From Vicinamibacteraceae bacterium (GTDB lineage Bacteria > Planctomycetota > Phycisphaerae > Phycisphaerales > UBA5793), in NCBI GenBank assembly GCA_011525805.1, contig WYBR01000070.1, forward strand, positions 1 to 64,000: a stretch of DNA of 64,000 nt, in the 5' to 3' direction. Within the stretch, counting starts at the first letter, position 1. Each line of letters starts with the position of its first letter. The translations under genes and the position numbers were made by a program. Of the stretch, positions 1 to 8,502 are shown one piece after another. The notes below the pieces were generated by a model. The model saw only the letters and a program-made list of their open reading frames with translations, searched no databases and had not been told where the DNA came from.

Positions 1-270
1 CCCCGATTCGCCAAGGGCGAATAGAGCAGGTGAGAAGTGGAGCAGGTGAGCAGGTGAAAGAACCGCTCCGCGCTCAAGCAGCGATTGCGGTCGGCGTCTT
101 CAACACCTGCGGTCACCTGATCAACTGTTCTCCTGCTCATCCTCGCGCAGGAAGCCGTGATGGCGTTCCGGTTTGAGAGCCTGGAGGTCGGCCGGAAGGC
201 CCTGGGCTTTGCGCCCGATGCCGCGGTGGTCACTGGCGACATCCCGCGCGGCTAAGGTTGTCCGACCGCA
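1..270. other. Intergenic, no gene seen
   Basis: This stretch contains short imperfect repeats of an AGCAGGTGA-like word near positions 28-56 but no reading frame with a plausible start and codon pattern. The long minus-strand frame crossing it is the antisense shadow of the following gene. It may hold the promoter of the gene at 271. Confidence 0.5.
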
Positions 271-861
271 ATGAAGAAAGCGACCACCACGAAGTCCGCG
301 TCGACGATCCGTTTCAGTGCGACGCTTTTGCGGCCGAAGGCGACCGCGAAGGTCGTCTCGTGGACTTTTCTGACCCTGCCCAGACAAGCCAGCGAGCGGC
401 TGCCCTCGCGGGGGCAGGTGTCGGTCGAAGGCACGATGAATGGAATGGCGCTTCGAGCCACGCTCGAGCCGGACGGCGAGGGAGGCCACTGGCTTAAGGT
501 GGACCGGAAACTGCGCAAGGCGGCGGGGGTGGAGGCGGGTGATGCCGTCGCGCTTGAGATCGCGCCCGTGGCGGAAGAGCCGGAGCCCAAGGTGCCGGCC
601 GACGTGCGCAAGGCGCTCGCGAGCGCCCCGCCGAAGGTGAAGGACGCGTGGTCGGGCATCACGCCCAGGGCGCGTCGTGACTGGATCCAGTGGATCACCT
701 CCGGCAAGCGGGCCGAAACCCGCGCGCTTCGCATCGGCAAAGCCTGCGACATGCTCGCCAAAGGCAAGCGCCGGCCGTGCTGCTTCGATCGGTCGGGGAT
801 GTACGGCAAGAGTCTCAGCTGTCCCGTGGCCGAAGACGAGCAGAGCGGCGCGGGGCGCTGA
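271..861 (+). CDS. YdeI/OmpD-associated (DUF1905-type) protein
   Basis: The product is 196 residues long. Residues about 10-95 read like the DUF1905 beta-barrel domain (a STIRFSATLLRPK start followed by alternating strands ending in DAVALEIAP). The C-terminal part (about 110-170) carries the helical pattern of the YdeI/OmpD-associated family, with WSGITPRARRDWIQWI and a run of Lys/Arg. The biochemical role of this family is not settled; it is usually a small cytosolic protein. The C-terminus has a CCFDR segment. No good Shine-Dalgarno precedes the ATG at 271, so the start is the weakest part of the call. It stands alone upstream of an unrelated membrane protein. Confidence 0.75.
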   Translation: MKKATTTKSASTIRFSATLLRPKATAKVVSWTFLTLPRQASERLPSRGQVSVEGTMNGMALRATLEPDGEGGHWLKVDRKLRKAAGVEAGDAVALEIAPVAEEPEPKVPADVRKALASAPPKVKDAWSGITPRARRDWIQWITSGKRAETRALRIGKACDMLAKGKRRPCCFDRSGMYGKSLSCPVAEDEQSGAGR

Positions 862-1011
862 TGAACTTCTCCTTGCGGCGCGTTCATCGGTCTGAGGCAT
901 CGGCGGGGGTTGTCGGTTGACCCGACCGCGCCGCCGCAGGACAATCGTTGTGCGCCCGCCGCCGCGCCCGCGAGCAGCGCCACGCGCGGAGGCGACGATC
1001 GGAGGTGGCGG

Positions 1012-1617
1012 ATGCGTCAGTTCGGCGGCCCTTCGGACTCCTTCATCCCGCTTCATCTTCAGGAGTTGGTGTCGGCGGAACTCGATGAAGACGAGCACAT
1101 CGTCTGGCAGGCGCAGCCGAAGCCGGGGCTGTACTCGAGGCGTGCCTGGCCGATCGTGCTTTTCGGCATTCTCTGGACGGGGTTTGCGGTTTTCTGGATC
1201 TTCGGCGCGGCGGGTTTCAAGTGGCCGACGTTCCAGAGCGGAGCCGACCTGTTCCCGCTCTTCGGCGTGCCGTTTGTGCTCATCGGCCTGGGCCTGCTCT
1301 CGACTCCGCTGTGGATGCGCCGGGCGGCCCGGCGCACCATCTACGTCATCACCGACCGGCGGGCAATCGTCATCGGCGGCGCCTGGGCGCTCAACGTCGA
1401 GTCCTTCCCGCCCTCGCGGCTCAGCGAACTGCGGCGCCGGCAGCGCCGCGACGGGAGCGGCGATTTGATCTTCCGCACCGAGGTCTCGCAGAACCGCGAC
1501 GGAAGAACTCGCGAGTCGCCCGTCGGGTTCATGGCCATCGCGGATGTGAAGGGCGTCGAGGACCTGATCCGCGATCTCGTCGCGCGGGCCGAATCGGCTT
1601 CGCCGCCCGCGGACTGA
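1012..1617 (+). CDS. Membrane protein with bacterial PH-like domain
   Basis: The start is set at the ATG at 1012 because GGAGGTGG lies at 1001-1008. The product has about 201 residues. An N-terminal acidic segment (ELDEDEHIVWQAQP) is followed by two predicted membrane helices at about residues 43-65 and 80-103. Next comes a beta-rich segment beginning TIYVITDRRAIVIGG. That order, EHIVW motif then two helices then a YxxTxxRxxxxxG strand, is typical of small bacterial proteins with a PH-like (bPH) domain. The function is unknown. A longer in-frame start at 910 (TTG) lacks support. Confidence 0.7.
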   Translation: MRQFGGPSDSFIPLHLQELVSAELDEDEHIVWQAQPKPGLYSRRAWPIVLFGILWTGFAVFWIFGAAGFKWPTFQSGADLFPLFGVPFVLIGLGLLSTPLWMRRAARRTIYVITDRRAIVIGGAWALNVESFPPSRLSELRRRQRRDGSGDLIFRTEVSQNRDGRTRESPVGFMAIADVKGVEDLIRDLVARAESASPPAD

Positions 1618-1685
1618 GCGGCGCCGCTGCGGGTGAATATCCCGACCAGATTGGCCGATAAGAGTCGATCGGAGCGATTTGCGGG

Positions 1686-2087
1686 ATGAGCCTCAGACCT
1701 GATCTTCGCGCGCTGGTCCAAGCCGCCAAGGCCCTTCAGGGCAAGTTCGCGCTCGCGGACGATTTCACGGCCGGGGCGGTCGCGGCGGCGCTGCGCACGG
1801 AAGCGGGTCGCATTCACACGGGCATCTGCCTCGACCTCGCGTGCGGGATCGGCTTCTGCGCCGAGCACGCCGCGGCGGCGGAAATGCTCAAGCACCGCGA
1901 GCGGCACGTCGTCGCCCTCGCGGCGATCGGCAAGCGCGGCTTGCTTCCGCCCTGCGGCCGTTGCCGCGAACTCCTCCTCCAGATCGACCCGCGCAACGCC
2001 GAGTGCGTCGTCCTGTTGCGAGGCGAGCGAACCATGACGCTGGGCGAGTTGCTGCCCGAGCACTGGCTCGACGCGGACGACGCCTGA
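1686..2087 (+). CDS. Cytidine deaminase-like protein
   Basis: This 133-residue protein has the zinc-dependent cytidine/deoxycytidylate deaminase signature. A CAEHAA segment supplies the first zinc Cys and the catalytic Glu, and PPCGRCRE supplies the other two zinc cysteines. It is expected to deaminate cytidine or a related base nucleoside in pyrimidine salvage, in the cytoplasm. The length fits the homotetrameric cdd family. In most cdd enzymes the first ligand motif reads CAER, so the H in CAEH is slightly unusual and a blasticidin-deaminase-like or other substrate range is possible. GGAG sits 11 nt upstream of the ATG. Confidence 0.85.
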   Translation: MSLRPDLRALVQAAKALQGKFALADDFTAGAVAAALRTEAGRIHTGICLDLACGIGFCAEHAAAAEMLKHRERHVVALAAIGKRGLLPPCGRCRELLLQIDPRNAECVVLLRGERTMTLGELLPEHWLDADDA

Positions 2088-2216
2088 CCCGATCCTGGCC
2101 TCATGATGTGCCTGCTGCGCCAGACCCTTTCTCGCTTTGGGGGCGTCGGAGGTCGCGGACACGTATCATCTCGGGATGCGCCCGCCCCGTGCGGCGCGCC
2201 TTGAGGAGCACCACGC

Positions 2217-3104
2217 ATGAGATTCCGCGATGCGCTCACTTTGCATACGTGCCCGCTGCTGCTTCGCGCGGCGCTGGGCGTGACGTTTCTGTGGTTCGGC
2301 CTGCCGAAGTTCGACACGGTGACATTCGAGGGCGAGAGCGCTGCCACGCTCGTGCAACTCGGCATCGGCCAGGCGACTGTGGCAGGCGGGCGCAAGCCCG
2401 CGGCCGCCGAATCGCCGGAGAACGCCTCCACACCTGATGAGCAGGCAGCGCCGAAGGAGAATGCTCAAGAGCAGGGCGAGCCCGATGGACCAACGGGCGC
2501 GGAGAATCCCGCGGACGAGCCGCAGGAGGCCGGCGGAGCGCCGGCTGCCGAGCCGCAGGAGGGTGGCGGAGCGCCGCAAGGTGAGGAGCAGGCCGCGCCC
2601 CCAGAGCCAGCCGAACAGCCCGCGGAACCGCCGGCGGAGCCGCCGGCCGCGACCGAATCCGGTCGCGAAAACTCGACGGGCGGGGCGGACTTCGCGCAGA
2701 CGGTTCGCGCCCGGCAGGTTGAGCACCTGACGATCATGCTCCACACCGCCGGCCATCCCTACCCGCAGGCGTTTGCATGGATCGCGATGGCCACGGAGAT
2801 CATCGGGGGCGCGCTGCTGCTCATCGGGCTCTTCAGCCGCGTCTGGGGGCTGGGGCTGGCGGTGGCGATGGCCTATGCCTTCGCGCTCACCTCCATGCCG
2901 GTGATCGAGGCGAAGTTCGATCCGGCGATGACCAATCGCGTGCTGGCCTTCTTCTCCGCCTTCCGCGCCATCGAGCCGGAGCAGCAGATGGGCGCTTTCT
3001 GGCAGATGGTGCTTTTTGTCGCCGCGTGGTGCATCTTCATTGGTGGACCCGGCGCGCTGAGCCTCGACCGGCTGATCTTCCGCGGATCGGCCGAAGAGGC
3101 CTGA
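2217..3104 (+). CDS. DoxX-family membrane protein with Pro/Ala/Glu-rich insert
   Basis: The 295-residue product begins with a hydrophobic segment containing LLLRAALGVTFLWFGLPKF, the first helix of the DoxX/DoxD fold. Residues about 62-150 are a low-complexity stretch dominated by Pro, Ala, Glu and Gln. Three more hydrophobic helices follow (around 180-205, 210-235 and 255-280) with MATEIIGGALLLIGLFSR typical of DoxX. The insert lies where DoxX proteins normally have a short loop between helices 1 and 2. GAGGAG is 8 nt before the ATG. It precedes a VWA gene by 22 nt and probably heads an operon with it. DoxX proteins are linked to redox and thiosulfate metabolism in some organisms; no substrate can be inferred here. 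Confidence 0.75.
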   Translation: MRFRDALTLHTCPLLLRAALGVTFLWFGLPKFDTVTFEGESAATLVQLGIGQATVAGGRKPAAAESPENASTPDEQAAPKENAQEQGEPDGPTGAENPADEPQEAGGAPAAEPQEGGGAPQGEEQAAPPEPAEQPAEPPAEPPAATESGRENSTGGADFAQTVRARQVEHLTIMLHTAGHPYPQAFAWIAMATEIIGGALLLIGLFSRVWGLGLAVAMAYAFALTSMPVIEAKFDPAMTNRVLAFFSAFRAIEPEQQMGAFWQMVLFVAAWCIFIGGPGALSLDRLIFRGSAEEA

Positions 3105-3126
3105 CGCGGTTCCAGGATGGACCGTA

Positions 3127-4194
3127 ATGGAGCACTCCCGACCCGAGCCAGTCGACGCGCCCGAGGGCGAACTCGCCTCGCTCAGCGCCGCGCTGCGCGA
3201 GCGTTCGGCGGATGACTCCGCCACGCCGGCGCAGCGCATCGTTCCGTGGGTCGCTTCTGTGGCCGCGCACGCGGGGATGATCCTGCTCGGCCTGCTGATT
3301 CCGTGGACGACGGCTCGGTTGCTGGCGGATCGACAGGCGCCTCCGGCCGTCGTCGCCGAGTTCAACGAACTCACGTTTCAGCCGCTCAGCAGCATCTCGC
3401 CCGATGACGCCCAGCGCGAGGAGACGGCCTTCGAGGAGCGGGCGCGCATCGAGCGAGCCGACCCCTCTGAGTCGCTGGAGGCGAGCCGGGTCGATCCCGC
3501 CTCGCTCATCGGGCCGTCGGGCGGGGAGGAGGTGCTCTCGGGCTTCACGCCGCGCGGCGGAGGGAATGAAGTGACCTTCGGCGGTCTGCGCGGCTCCAAC
3601 GCGCGCCACATCGTCTACGTCGTCGACGCCTCCGGCTCAATGATCGCCTACCTGCCCATCCTCATCGACGAACTCGTCCGCAGCATCGACAAACTCAACG
3701 AGTCGCAGAGTTTCCGCGTCGTCTTCTTTCAGCGCAATGAAGCGGTGCTCGTGCCCGGGCCGGGCGAAGATCCGGAGATCGCGACGAAGCGGCGGCGCGG
3801 CACGATTCGCCTCCTCCCCGCCACCAACGAGAACAAACTCTTCGTCTTCAACTGGATGAACCTCGACAACCGCAACATCCGCGCCGCCCACCAGTCCAAC
3901 CCGATCGCGGCGATCGAACTGGCGCTGCGCGACACCGCCCCGCCGCCCGACGTCGTCTTCATCCTCAGCACCGACATCACCGGCCTGGGCGAGTTCGAAG
4001 TCGATCAGCAGGATCTTCTGCGCATGATCGAGCGACTCAACCGCGGCCGGGGCGGCGAAGTGCGCACCGTCCTCAAGACGATCCAGTTCATCGACGAAGA
4101 CCCGCTGGGCACGCTGCGCCGCATCGCCGAAGAGAACGGGGGGGCGGACGGCTACCGCTTCATGAGCCGCGAGGAACTGGGGCTGGACCGATGA
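3127..4194 (+). CDS. Membrane-anchored von Willebrand factor A domain protein
   Basis: This 355-residue protein has a charged N-terminus, one membrane helix at about residues 42-63 and a linker of about 100 residues. A C-terminal VWA domain starts near residue 158 with HIVYVVDASGSM. The DxSxS core of the metal-ion-dependent adhesion site (DASGS) is intact. VWA domains bind protein partners through a divalent metal. The single anchor suggests that the domain faces the periplasm. The stop codon overlaps the ATG of the next gene (ATGA), so the two are translationally coupled. Partners in planctomycetes are unknown. Confidence 0.8.
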   Translation: MEHSRPEPVDAPEGELASLSAALRERSADDSATPAQRIVPWVASVAAHAGMILLGLLIPWTTARLLADRQAPPAVVAEFNELTFQPLSSISPDDAQREETAFEERARIERADPSESLEASRVDPASLIGPSGGEEVLSGFTPRGGGNEVTFGGLRGSNARHIVYVVDASGSMIAYLPILIDELVRSIDKLNESQSFRVVFFQRNEAVLVPGPGEDPEIATKRRRGTIRLLPATNENKLFVFNWMNLDNRNIRAAHQSNPIAAIELALRDTAPPPDVVFILSTDITGLGEFEVDQQDLLRMIERLNRGRGGEVRTVLKTIQFIDEDPLGTLRRIAEENGGADGYRFMSREELGLDR

Positions 4195-5273
4195 AGCGCC
4201 GGCGACCTTCCAGGTGCATCGTGCCGGCGGCCGCGGCCGCGCTGGCGCTGAGTGGTCCGGCCCGCGCCGATGAGATCATCATCAGCGGCATTCCGCTGCC
4301 CAACGTGACGGTCCGCGGCCTAGACGGGTGCGAGGTGCAGTATGCGATGAACGGCCGGGCGCAGAGCCGCGAGGTCGCGCGCAGCATCCTGCACCTCGAC
4401 GACGTTCCGGCGTTGGCGCAGGCCGAGGCGGAGGCGGCCAGGGGAGACCTGGCCCGGGCGCTGTCGCTCCTCGACGAAGCGGCGACTCAGGCGATCAAGC
4501 CGTGGCAACGCACCTGGCTGCACTACCGCCGCACGCGCCTGCTCGACGCCGCCGGCCGCTACACGCAGGCCTGCCACGCCTGGGCGACGCTCCTGCTCAC
4601 GACGACTGAGCCGTGCTGGCTCGAGGCGTTGCCGACTTGCCCGCCCGATCGGGCCGACAAGGCAGTCGTCGAGCCGGCCTTGGCGCAACTGCGCCAGGCG
4701 CGGACGGAAGCGGGGGAGGACGCCGTCGCCGTCGAAGTGATCAACGCCGCGATCGAGGCGATCGACAAGGCGCAGCGCGGCGAGATCGCGCCCGCGCCCA
4801 TCGAGGCGCCAGCGCCACGCGGGGAGGATGAGTCGGCCGCGGCGCCGGCCGGCGCACCGAAAGCGCGCGAGACGCCGGCCGTCGCGGGGCCGGCGATCGC
4901 CGACGAGATCGATCGTCGGCTCGACGGCCAGCAGTTCGCGGAGGCGAGGCGGGAGATCGAGCGCCTCGTCGCGGCGCCGGGAACCTATCCCCTGGATCGA
5001 CTGCTCTTCCAGTACGGCCGCGTGCTGGCGGCGCAGGGGCAGACGCGGGACGCGGTGGTGCGCTACATGCAGTGCGCGATTCTCTTTGCCCAGGGTCCGC
5101 ACGCGGCGTCGAGCCTCTTCGAGGCGGCGCGGCTGTACGCGGGTCCGCTGGGCGACCGGGCCGCAGCGCGGCGGCTGCTCGACCGCGCTGCGTCGATCGC
5201 GGCCGCAATCGGCGAGAGCGGGCTTGTCGAGAGAATCGACGCCGCGCTCGCCGAACTCAACAGCCGTCGGTGA
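4191..5273 (+). CDS. Exported TPR-type repeat protein
   Basis: The 360-residue product has a signal peptide with a basic n-region and an AAAAALALSGPARA core, probably cleaved near residue 27. The mature part is Ala/Arg-rich helical sequence in which AEAEAARGDLARALSLLDEA and ARREIERLVAAPG segments resemble tetratricopeptide units. An Ala/Pro linker lies at about residues 205-235. It overlaps the VWA gene upstream by 4 nt. VWA plus TPR proteins in one operon often form envelope complexes, so an assembly role is a reasonable inference, but nothing shows the partner. Confidence 0.65.
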   Translation: MKRRRPSRCIVPAAAAALALSGPARADEIIISGIPLPNVTVRGLDGCEVQYAMNGRAQSREVARSILHLDDVPALAQAEAEAARGDLARALSLLDEAATQAIKPWQRTWLHYRRTRLLDAAGRYTQACHAWATLLLTTTEPCWLEALPTCPPDRADKAVVEPALAQLRQARTEAGEDAVAVEVINAAIEAIDKAQRGEIAPAPIEAPAPRGEDESAAAPAGAPKARETPAVAGPAIADEIDRRLDGQQFAEARREIERLVAAPGTYPLDRLLFQYGRVLAAQGQTRDAVVRYMQCAILFAQGPHAASSLFEAARLYAGPLGDRAAARRLLDRAASIAAAIGESGLVERIDAALAELNSRR

Positions 5274-5295
5274 GAGCCTCTTTCACAGCGGTGCT

Positions 5296-5343
5296 ACGGG
5301 CGTCTCGCCCGTACAACGCAGCGGGCCGGAGGCCCATTCCACC
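5296..5343. repeat. Dispersed palindrome, ACGGGCGTCTCGCCCGT type
   Basis: A 17-nt palindrome lies at 5296-5312. It is followed by GGGCCGGAGGCCC at 5322-5334 and ends in TTCCACC. The same hairpin arms (ACGGGCG...CGCCCGT) followed by TTCCACC recur at 56161-56182 inside a coding region. Here it sits between two converging genes, the TPR gene and smpB. Confidence 0.7.
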
Positions 5344-5383
5344 AACCCCCTGTGAAGTTCTGAAACAGCCGCCGGATCGTCGA

Positions 5384-5872
5384 TCAGATCCGCTTGCGCG
5401 TCATGGCGCGCTGCATATCGCGGTTGGCGTCGCGCTTCTTCACGTCCTCGCGCTTGTCGGACTGGCCCTTGCCGACGGCGAGGCCGATGAGAACCTTCGC
5501 GTATCCGTCCTTGAAGTACATCTTCAGCGGAACCATCGTGGTGCCCTTCGTGCGCGTTGCGGCGGCGAGTTTGCGGATCTCGCGCTTGTGGGCGAGGAGT
5601 TTGCGCACCTGGGCCGGGGCGTGGCGGTTCACGCTGCCGCGCGCGGGGGCGTAGTCGGAGATGTGCACGCCGTAGAGAAACATCTCGTCGGTGCGCTCAT
5701 CGACGCGCGCGAAACCCTCGTTGAGGGAGACCTGGCCGGCGCGGACCGCCTTGACCTCGCTGCCCACGAGCACGATGCCGCACTCGAGCGTGTCGAGGAT
5801 GTGGTACTCGTGCCGCGCCTTGCGATTGTTGATCTCGGGCGTCGTCGATGGTTTGCTCTTGCCTTTGGCCAT
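5384..5872 (-). CDS. smpB: SsrA-binding protein SmpB
   Basis: The product has 162 residues, the normal size for SmpB. Hallmark segments are present: NRKARHEYHILDTLECGIVL, GSEVKAVRAGQVSL, and a basic C-terminal tail rich in Lys/Arg (KREDVKKRDANRD). SmpB binds tmRNA and delivers it to stalled ribosomes in trans-translation; the basic tail enters the empty mRNA channel. No tmRNA gene was recognised in this window. It is the last gene of a minus-strand run (BFN, truD, gcvT, smpB), separated from gcvT by about 100 nt holding an inverted repeat. Confidence 0.95.
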   Translation of the reverse strand: MAKGKSKPSTTPEINNRKARHEYHILDTLECGIVLVGSEVKAVRAGQVSLNEGFARVDERTDEMFLYGVHISDYAPARGSVNRHAPAQVRKLLAHKREIRKLAAATRTKGTTMVPLKMYFKDGYAKVLIGLAVGKGQSDKREDVKKRDANRDMQRAMTRKRI

Positions 5873-5888
5873 AGGTCACGATGCAATG

Positions 5889-5979
5889 GCCGCAAAAAGG
5901 CACAGACGGCACAAGTGGATCAGAGCGGGCGTGATTGCAGACACTCTCACCATTTGCGCCTCTTGTGCCTCTTTGCGGC
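5889..5979. repeat. Long inverted repeat between smpB and gcvT
   Basis: Left arm 5889-5914 begins GCCGCAAAAAGGCAC. Right arm 5953-5979 ends GTGCCTCTTTGCGGC, which is its reverse complement with one mismatch over 15 nt and weaker pairing further in. The right arm abuts the gcvT stop codon. It may act as a transcript-end hairpin for gcvT or be a mobile palindromic repeat. Confidence 0.6.
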
Positions 5980-7094
5980 TAACTCTTCTTGGGCCTCTTG
6001 TAGAACGGGATCGTCGTCACGGTTGCTTCGACGAGGGTGCGGCCGAGGTCAACCTGCACGACCGTGCCCGGCTCGCTCAACTCGGCGGGGACGTAACCCA
6101 TCGCGATCGCCTTGCCGAGCGTTGGGCTGAGGCAGCCGCTCGTGACGCGGCCGACGGGCTGGTCGCCGCGCACGATCTTCATGCCCTGGCGCGCCGTGCG
6201 CTTGCCGTCGAGGAAGAGGCCGACGAGTCTGTTCTTCGGCCCTTCGGAGGCGATCCGCTTGAGCGCGGCCTGTCCGATGAAGGTCTCGCCGAGTTCGTGC
6301 TCGTCCTTGTCGAGGTTGATGCCGAAGTTGAGCCCGGCGGAGATGGGATCGGTCTGCTCATCCATCTCGTGGCCGTAGAGGGGCATGCCCGCTTCGAGGC
6401 GGAGCGTGTCGCGCGCGCCCAGGCCGATCGGCCTGACGAGGTCTTTTGCGGAGCCGGCCTTGTCGAGCATCATGCCGATCGCCTTGCTCGCCATGTTGGC
6501 CGGGAGGATGATCTCGATGCCGTCCTCCCCGGTGTAACCGGTGCGGCTGATCGTCACCTTGAAGAGCACGAGGTTCTTGACGCAGAAGCGGTAGTTCTTG
6601 AGCGCCGGAATCTCGTCGCTGAAGTCGGCGACCAGGGGAATGACCTTGGGCCCCTGGAGCGCGAGCATGCCCGTCTTCTCAGTGCGGTCGTCGATCTCGA
6701 GTCGCAGGCTGCCGCGCACGGCGTTGAAGTGCGCGAGAAGTTTGGCGCGGTTGGAGGCGTTGACGACGAGCATGAACTCATCCTCGCCGTAGCGGTAGAT
6801 GAGCACGTCGTCCTTGACGCCGCCCTGTTCGTTGCAGACGAGGCTGTAGCGGCACTGCCCCGGGGCCATGTCATGCACGCGGCGGGTGCAGAGGCGCTCG
6901 AGGAACTTGCGCGCCTCGGGGCCTTTGAAGTGAACGCGCCCCATGTGGGAAACGTCGAACATCCCCGCCGCGTGGCGCACGTGCTGGTGCTCCTCGATGA
7001 TCGAGGTGTACATGATGGGCATTTCCCACCCGGCGAACTCGACCATCTTCGCGCCGCGATCGAGATGGAACTTGTGGAAGGGGGTGTGCAGCAC
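5979..7094 (-). CDS. gcvT: Glycine cleavage system T protein (aminomethyltransferase)
   Basis: The start is placed at a GTG at 7094 because AAGGA (complement of 7101-7105) lies 6 nt upstream. This gives 371 residues, the family length. It begins LHTPFHKFHLDRGAKMVEFA, the classical GcvT N-terminus. MYTSIIEEH and MFDVSHMGR follow, and the C-terminal half carries GYTGEDGIEI. GcvT transfers the methylene group from the aminomethyl-lipoyl H protein to tetrahydrofolate. No gcvH or gcvP is nearby, so the other subunits must be encoded elsewhere. Confidence 0.93.
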   Translation of the reverse strand: MLHTPFHKFHLDRGAKMVEFAGWEMPIMYTSIIEEHQHVRHAAGMFDVSHMGRVHFKGPEARKFLERLCTRRVHDMAPGQCRYSLVCNEQGGVKDDVLIYRYGEDEFMLVVNASNRAKLLAHFNAVRGSLRLEIDDRTEKTGMLALQGPKVIPLVADFSDEIPALKNYRFCVKNLVLFKVTISRTGYTGEDGIEIILPANMASKAIGMMLDKAGSAKDLVRPIGLGARDTLRLEAGMPLYGHEMDEQTDPISAGLNFGINLDKDEHELGETFIGQAALKRIASEGPKNRLVGLFLDGKRTARQGMKIVRGDQPVGRVTSGCLSPTLGKAIAMGYVPAELSEPGTVVQVDLGRTLVEATVTTIPFYKRPKKS

Positions 7095-7165
7095 GGTTGA
7101 TCCTTGCAGACGGGGGCAAAGAGACGATTCTATCACGCGCCAATCGAGCGCGGGCAGCATCCTCC

Positions 7166-7183
7166 CCGGCACGGGAGTGCCGG
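7166..7183. other. GC hairpin between truD and gcvT
   Basis: The arms CCGGCAC and GTGCCGG pair perfectly around a short loop. There is no T tract on either strand, so it is not a convincing intrinsic terminator. It may be a small palindromic repeat or mRNA stabiliser. Confidence 0.35.
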
Positions 7184-7224
7184 AACCTCGGGCTCCTCGA
7201 TGCCTCGATGCCTTCTCTTGCCCT

Positions 7225-8502
7225 TCACGTCCCCCAGGGGTGATCGCGCTGCGGGGCCTTCATGACTTCGTCGAGCACGGTGGTGGCGAACCCGCCGCGC
7301 GGCAACTCGAAATCGAGGCGGATGTAGGGGCCGTGGTCGTCGCGGCCGTCGGAGACCGCCCCGCCGCGCACGGCGAGTCGGAGCGAGCGCCGCGTGCCGC
7401 GCACGTCGGTGGGGGCGGCGCCGAGGTCGTCGATCGTGACGCCGGCCGCCTCCAGCGCGGCGAGTTCTGCGGCGTCGACCTTCCCCTCGGCGCGCATCAT
7501 CTCGCAGCCCCAGAGCGGGCCGGTCGGCGAGATCACCAGGTCGCCGAAGCGCCGAATCACCGACTCGTCGACCAGTTCATCGGGCCCGACGCGGAAGAGG
7601 TTGTGACTGTCGTCGGTGCGGCCGACGACGTCCCCCTCGATGAGCGTCTCGAAGCGCCCCTGATCGAGGCGCTGTGCGAGCACCTGGTTGAAGACGGCGG
7701 ACTGAAAGGCGCTGATGAAGAAGCGCAGCGCCGCCTCGGGCACGTCGTGAAGGGCCTGCTCGGCGCTGCGCCCGGCGGCGAGGGAGGCGAGGACGCGCGT
7801 CTCGGTCGAGCCGCTCGAGGGCCAGGCCTTGATTGCCGCGTCGAGGTCGCCGCGCGCGTACGCCGTCCGCGCCTCGCCCGCGTGATCGTCGCCGACCTCG
7901 GCCGGGCCGAGGAGCAGGTCGCACGCCGCCTGCCACTGCCGGCGAAGGTAGAGCCGGCCGACCTCGTGATTGTTGCGGTGAAAGCCGAAACGCTGCTCGC
8001 CGACGAAGTTCGGCACGCCGCAGCGCTCGAGCCGCGCGAGGATGCGCCGCACCCGCTCGACCTCCCCCACGTCGACGTCGCGGATCAGGATGCAGAAGCG
8101 GTTGCCGCGCAGGTGCCCGATGCGCAACTTGTTGCGGTGGCGCTCCGACCTCAGGATGCGAACGCCGGGCAGGTCGATCTGCTCGGCGAGGCGGTGCGGG
8201 TCGCCTTGCGGAAGGTGAACCGAGAGCAGTTGCCGGGTGACGGCGACCTTGTCCTTCATCCCCGCGTAGCCGATCGCGCCGACGCTCACTCCGAGGCGCG
8301 CGGCGATCTCGCGGATGACGCTGAGCGTCGGCCGCTCGATCTTCTCGATGAAGAGGTAGACGTGTTCGCCGGCGCCGCAGGGCTGGTAGAGGGGCAGTTC
8401 CTCGACGAGAAAATCCTCGGGGCGCACCTTGAGCCGACCGCCGATCCCCGGCTCGTCGGTCGTCAGGAATCGGCGCGGGATCCCGACGAACGATTCGAGC
8501 AT
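7225..8502 (-). CDS. truD: tRNA pseudouridine(13) synthase TruD
   Basis: The product has 425 residues. The TruD catalytic motif GYAGMKDK is present with the catalytic Asp at about residue 84, followed by AVTRQ. NFVGEQRFGF corresponds to the family's NYFGxQRFG motif. TruD makes pseudouridine at position 13 of tRNA-Glu. The ATG overlaps the stop codon of the upstream nuclease-family gene by one base (TGATG), implying coupled translation. The C-terminal region, about residues 190-330, is longer than in E. coli and Arg/Ala-rich, consistent with the TRUD insertion domain. Confidence 0.93.
   Translation of the reverse strand: MLESFVGIPRRFLTTDEPGIGGRLKVRPEDFLVEELPLYQPCGAGEHVYLFIEKIERPTLSVIREIAARLGVSVGAIGYAGMKDKVAVTRQLLSVHLPQGDPHRLAEQIDLPGVRILRSERHRNKLRIGHLRGNRFCILIRDVDVGEVERVRRILARLERCGVPNFVGEQRFGFHRNNHEVGRLYLRRQWQAACDLLLGPAEVGDDHAGEARTAYARGDLDAAIKAWPSSGSTETRVLASLAAGRSAEQALHDVPEAALRFFISAFQSAVFNQVLAQRLDQGRFETLIEGDVVGRTDDSHNLFRVGPDELVDESVIRRFGDLVISPTGPLWGCEMMRAEGKVDAAELAALEAAGVTIDDLGAAPTDVRGTRRSLRLAVRGGAVSDGRDDHGPYIRLDFELPRGGFATTVLDEVMKAPQRDHPWGT

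Noticed and set aside
7166-7183. Intrinsic terminator for truD
   Set aside because: The hairpin has no T tract on the transcribed strand, so it was only listed as a hairpin.
7095-7224. Glycine riboswitch before gcvT
   Set aside because: The leader is short and lacks the tandem aptamer helices; only a simple hairpin is present.
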